From Gemmatimonadota bacterium (GTDB lineage: Bacteria; Orphanbacterota; Orphanbacteria; Orphanbacterales; Orphanbacteraceae), in contig JABDJQ010000028.1 of the NCBI GenBank assembly GCA_013002425.1, positions 1 through 6,507 on the forward strand: a stretch of 6,507 bases of DNA, written 5' to 3'. Below are positions 5,905 through 6,507 of this stretch, piece by piece (positions within the stretch are counted from its first letter, which is position 1; the number at the start of each line of letters is the position of its first letter). The notes below the pieces were generated by a model. That model was given only the letters and a program-made list of their open reading frames with translations, did not search any database and was not told the DNA's origin. Both the position numbers and the translations under genes were made by a program.

Positions 5905-6507
5905 CTATTTTCGGATTACACCCTGAATGCCGCCCCCGATCAGGGCGGTCACGCCAAGGAGGATGCGCGGGAGGGCGAAGCTGCCGGGACAGGCGATGTA
6001 GCGCGATTCCCAGACGGGGTCGAATTTCTCCTTGTAGCGCCGGAGGCCCTGGAAATTATAGAACGCTTCCCCGTGCCGGTAGACGAGATCGCCCACCCTG
6101 TGCGTGATCGGCGCGAGGTCGTGGCTCTCCATACCCGAAAGCGGGGCCATGCCGAGGTTGAACCAGGCGAATCCCTGCTCCTGCGCCCACAGGATCAGGC
6201 GAATGAAGAGATACTCCATCGTGCTGTCGGGAGCGTCGTTCGCGTAGCGCATGAGATCGGGAGAGAGCTCTTCCTTTCCGCCGCTCTGCCAGAGATCCGC
6301 AAAGGCGATGATGTCGTCGTTCCGCTTCACGATCCCGATCGGGAATCGGGCGAGGTACTCCTCGCGAAATGAACCGAGGGAGAAGCTCTTCTCCTTTCCC
6401 TTTTTCGCCGCGAGCCATTCGTCCGAGATCGCGCGAAGGCGGGGCATGACCTCCCGTGCCTCTTCGGGCGTGAGTACCGAAAACGTGCAGCCCTCCCGTT
6501 CCTCGAG
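5905..6507 (-). CDS. MprF-type DUF2156 domain protein (aminoacyl-phosphatidylglycerol synthase-like), N-terminus beyond window
   Basis: The frame is open from the right window edge to TAG at 5905-5907, giving the last 200 residues. The internal ATG at 6447 is not the start, because the upstream codons (ending PEEAREV) continue the domain. Recognisable stretches are RAISDEWLAAKKGKEKSFSL, RFPIGIV, FADLWQSGGKEELSPDLMRY, WFNLGMAPLSGM, HGEAFYNFQGLRRYKEKFDP and WESRYIACPG. These are characteristic of the C-terminal catalytic GNAT-fold domain of MprF/LPG synthases. Those enzymes move lysine or alanine from aminoacyl-tRNA onto phosphatidylglycerol at the inner membrane, lowering surface negative charge and raising resistance to cationic peptides. 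Full MprF also has an N-terminal flippase with many membrane segments, which cannot be seen here. A soluble or short membrane version is possible, so lipid specificity is not assigned. Confidence 0.88.
   Translation of the reverse strand, partial: LEEREGCTFSVLTPEEAREVMPRLRAISDEWLAAKKGKEKSFSLGSFREEYLARFPIGIVKRNDDIIAFADLWQSGGKEELSPDLMRYANDAPDSTMEYLFIRLILWAQEQGFAWFNLGMAPLSGMESHDLAPITHRVGDLVYRHGEAFYNFQGLRRYKEKFDPVWESRYIACPGSFALPRILLGVTALIGGGIQGVIRK

Overview
The window comes from a GC-rich (roughly 60% or more by eye) Gram-negative bacterium. It encodes a lipoprotein, a probable outer-membrane beta-barrel protein, a periplasmic thioredoxin-type protein and envelope-polysaccharide enzymes. The sequence does not identify the taxon. 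No rRNA, tRNA, CRISPR array, transposase or integrase is visible.

Layout. Positions 1-2800 read leftward: a lipoprotein with an LppM-like flavour (1895-2800), a GT4-type glycosyltransferase (631-1857) and, 6 nt further on, a Wzx/MATE-fold polysaccharide flippase running off the left edge (1-624). Positions 2801-3017 are a divergent intergenic region. It holds a perfect TATAAT on the + strand, an overlapping -10-like TATAGT on the - strand, a 7-bp inverted repeat bracketing both, and a structured leader before the rightward operon. That operon has a metal-binding (HMA, GMDCEAC) plus thioredoxin (WCKPC) fusion (3018-3734), overlapped by an outer-membrane beta-barrel gene (3731-4780). Convergent to it is a Fic-family AMPylator-like protein with a winged-helix tail (4777-5817). 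Beyond an AT-rich terminator/operator region lies the C-terminal part of an MprF-type DUF2156 aminoacyl-phosphatidylglycerol synthase-like protein (5905-6507), which enters from the right edge.

Main discovery candidate. The barrel gene starts at a TTG with a strong Shine-Dalgarno and encodes a signal peptide ending LFAQ. The same frame then reads TGA-Pro-Ala-TGA and continues without a break through the whole barrel domain. No usable start with a signal peptide exists after the two TGAs. A U-x-x-U motif (selenocysteine version of CxxC) at the mature N-terminus fits the spacing, the redox/metal neighbour gene and a hairpin that meets bacterial SECIS geometry for both TGAs. The competing explanation is a pair of nonsense mutations or errors.

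How the parts may work together. The HMA-thioredoxin fusion and the barrel protein are translationally coupled and probably act on one envelope metal or thiol/selenol substrate. The divergent Met-rich lipoprotein may share their control through the palindromic promoter. The glycosyltransferase and flippase belong to surface-polysaccharide synthesis. The Fic gene looks self-contained and autoregulated.
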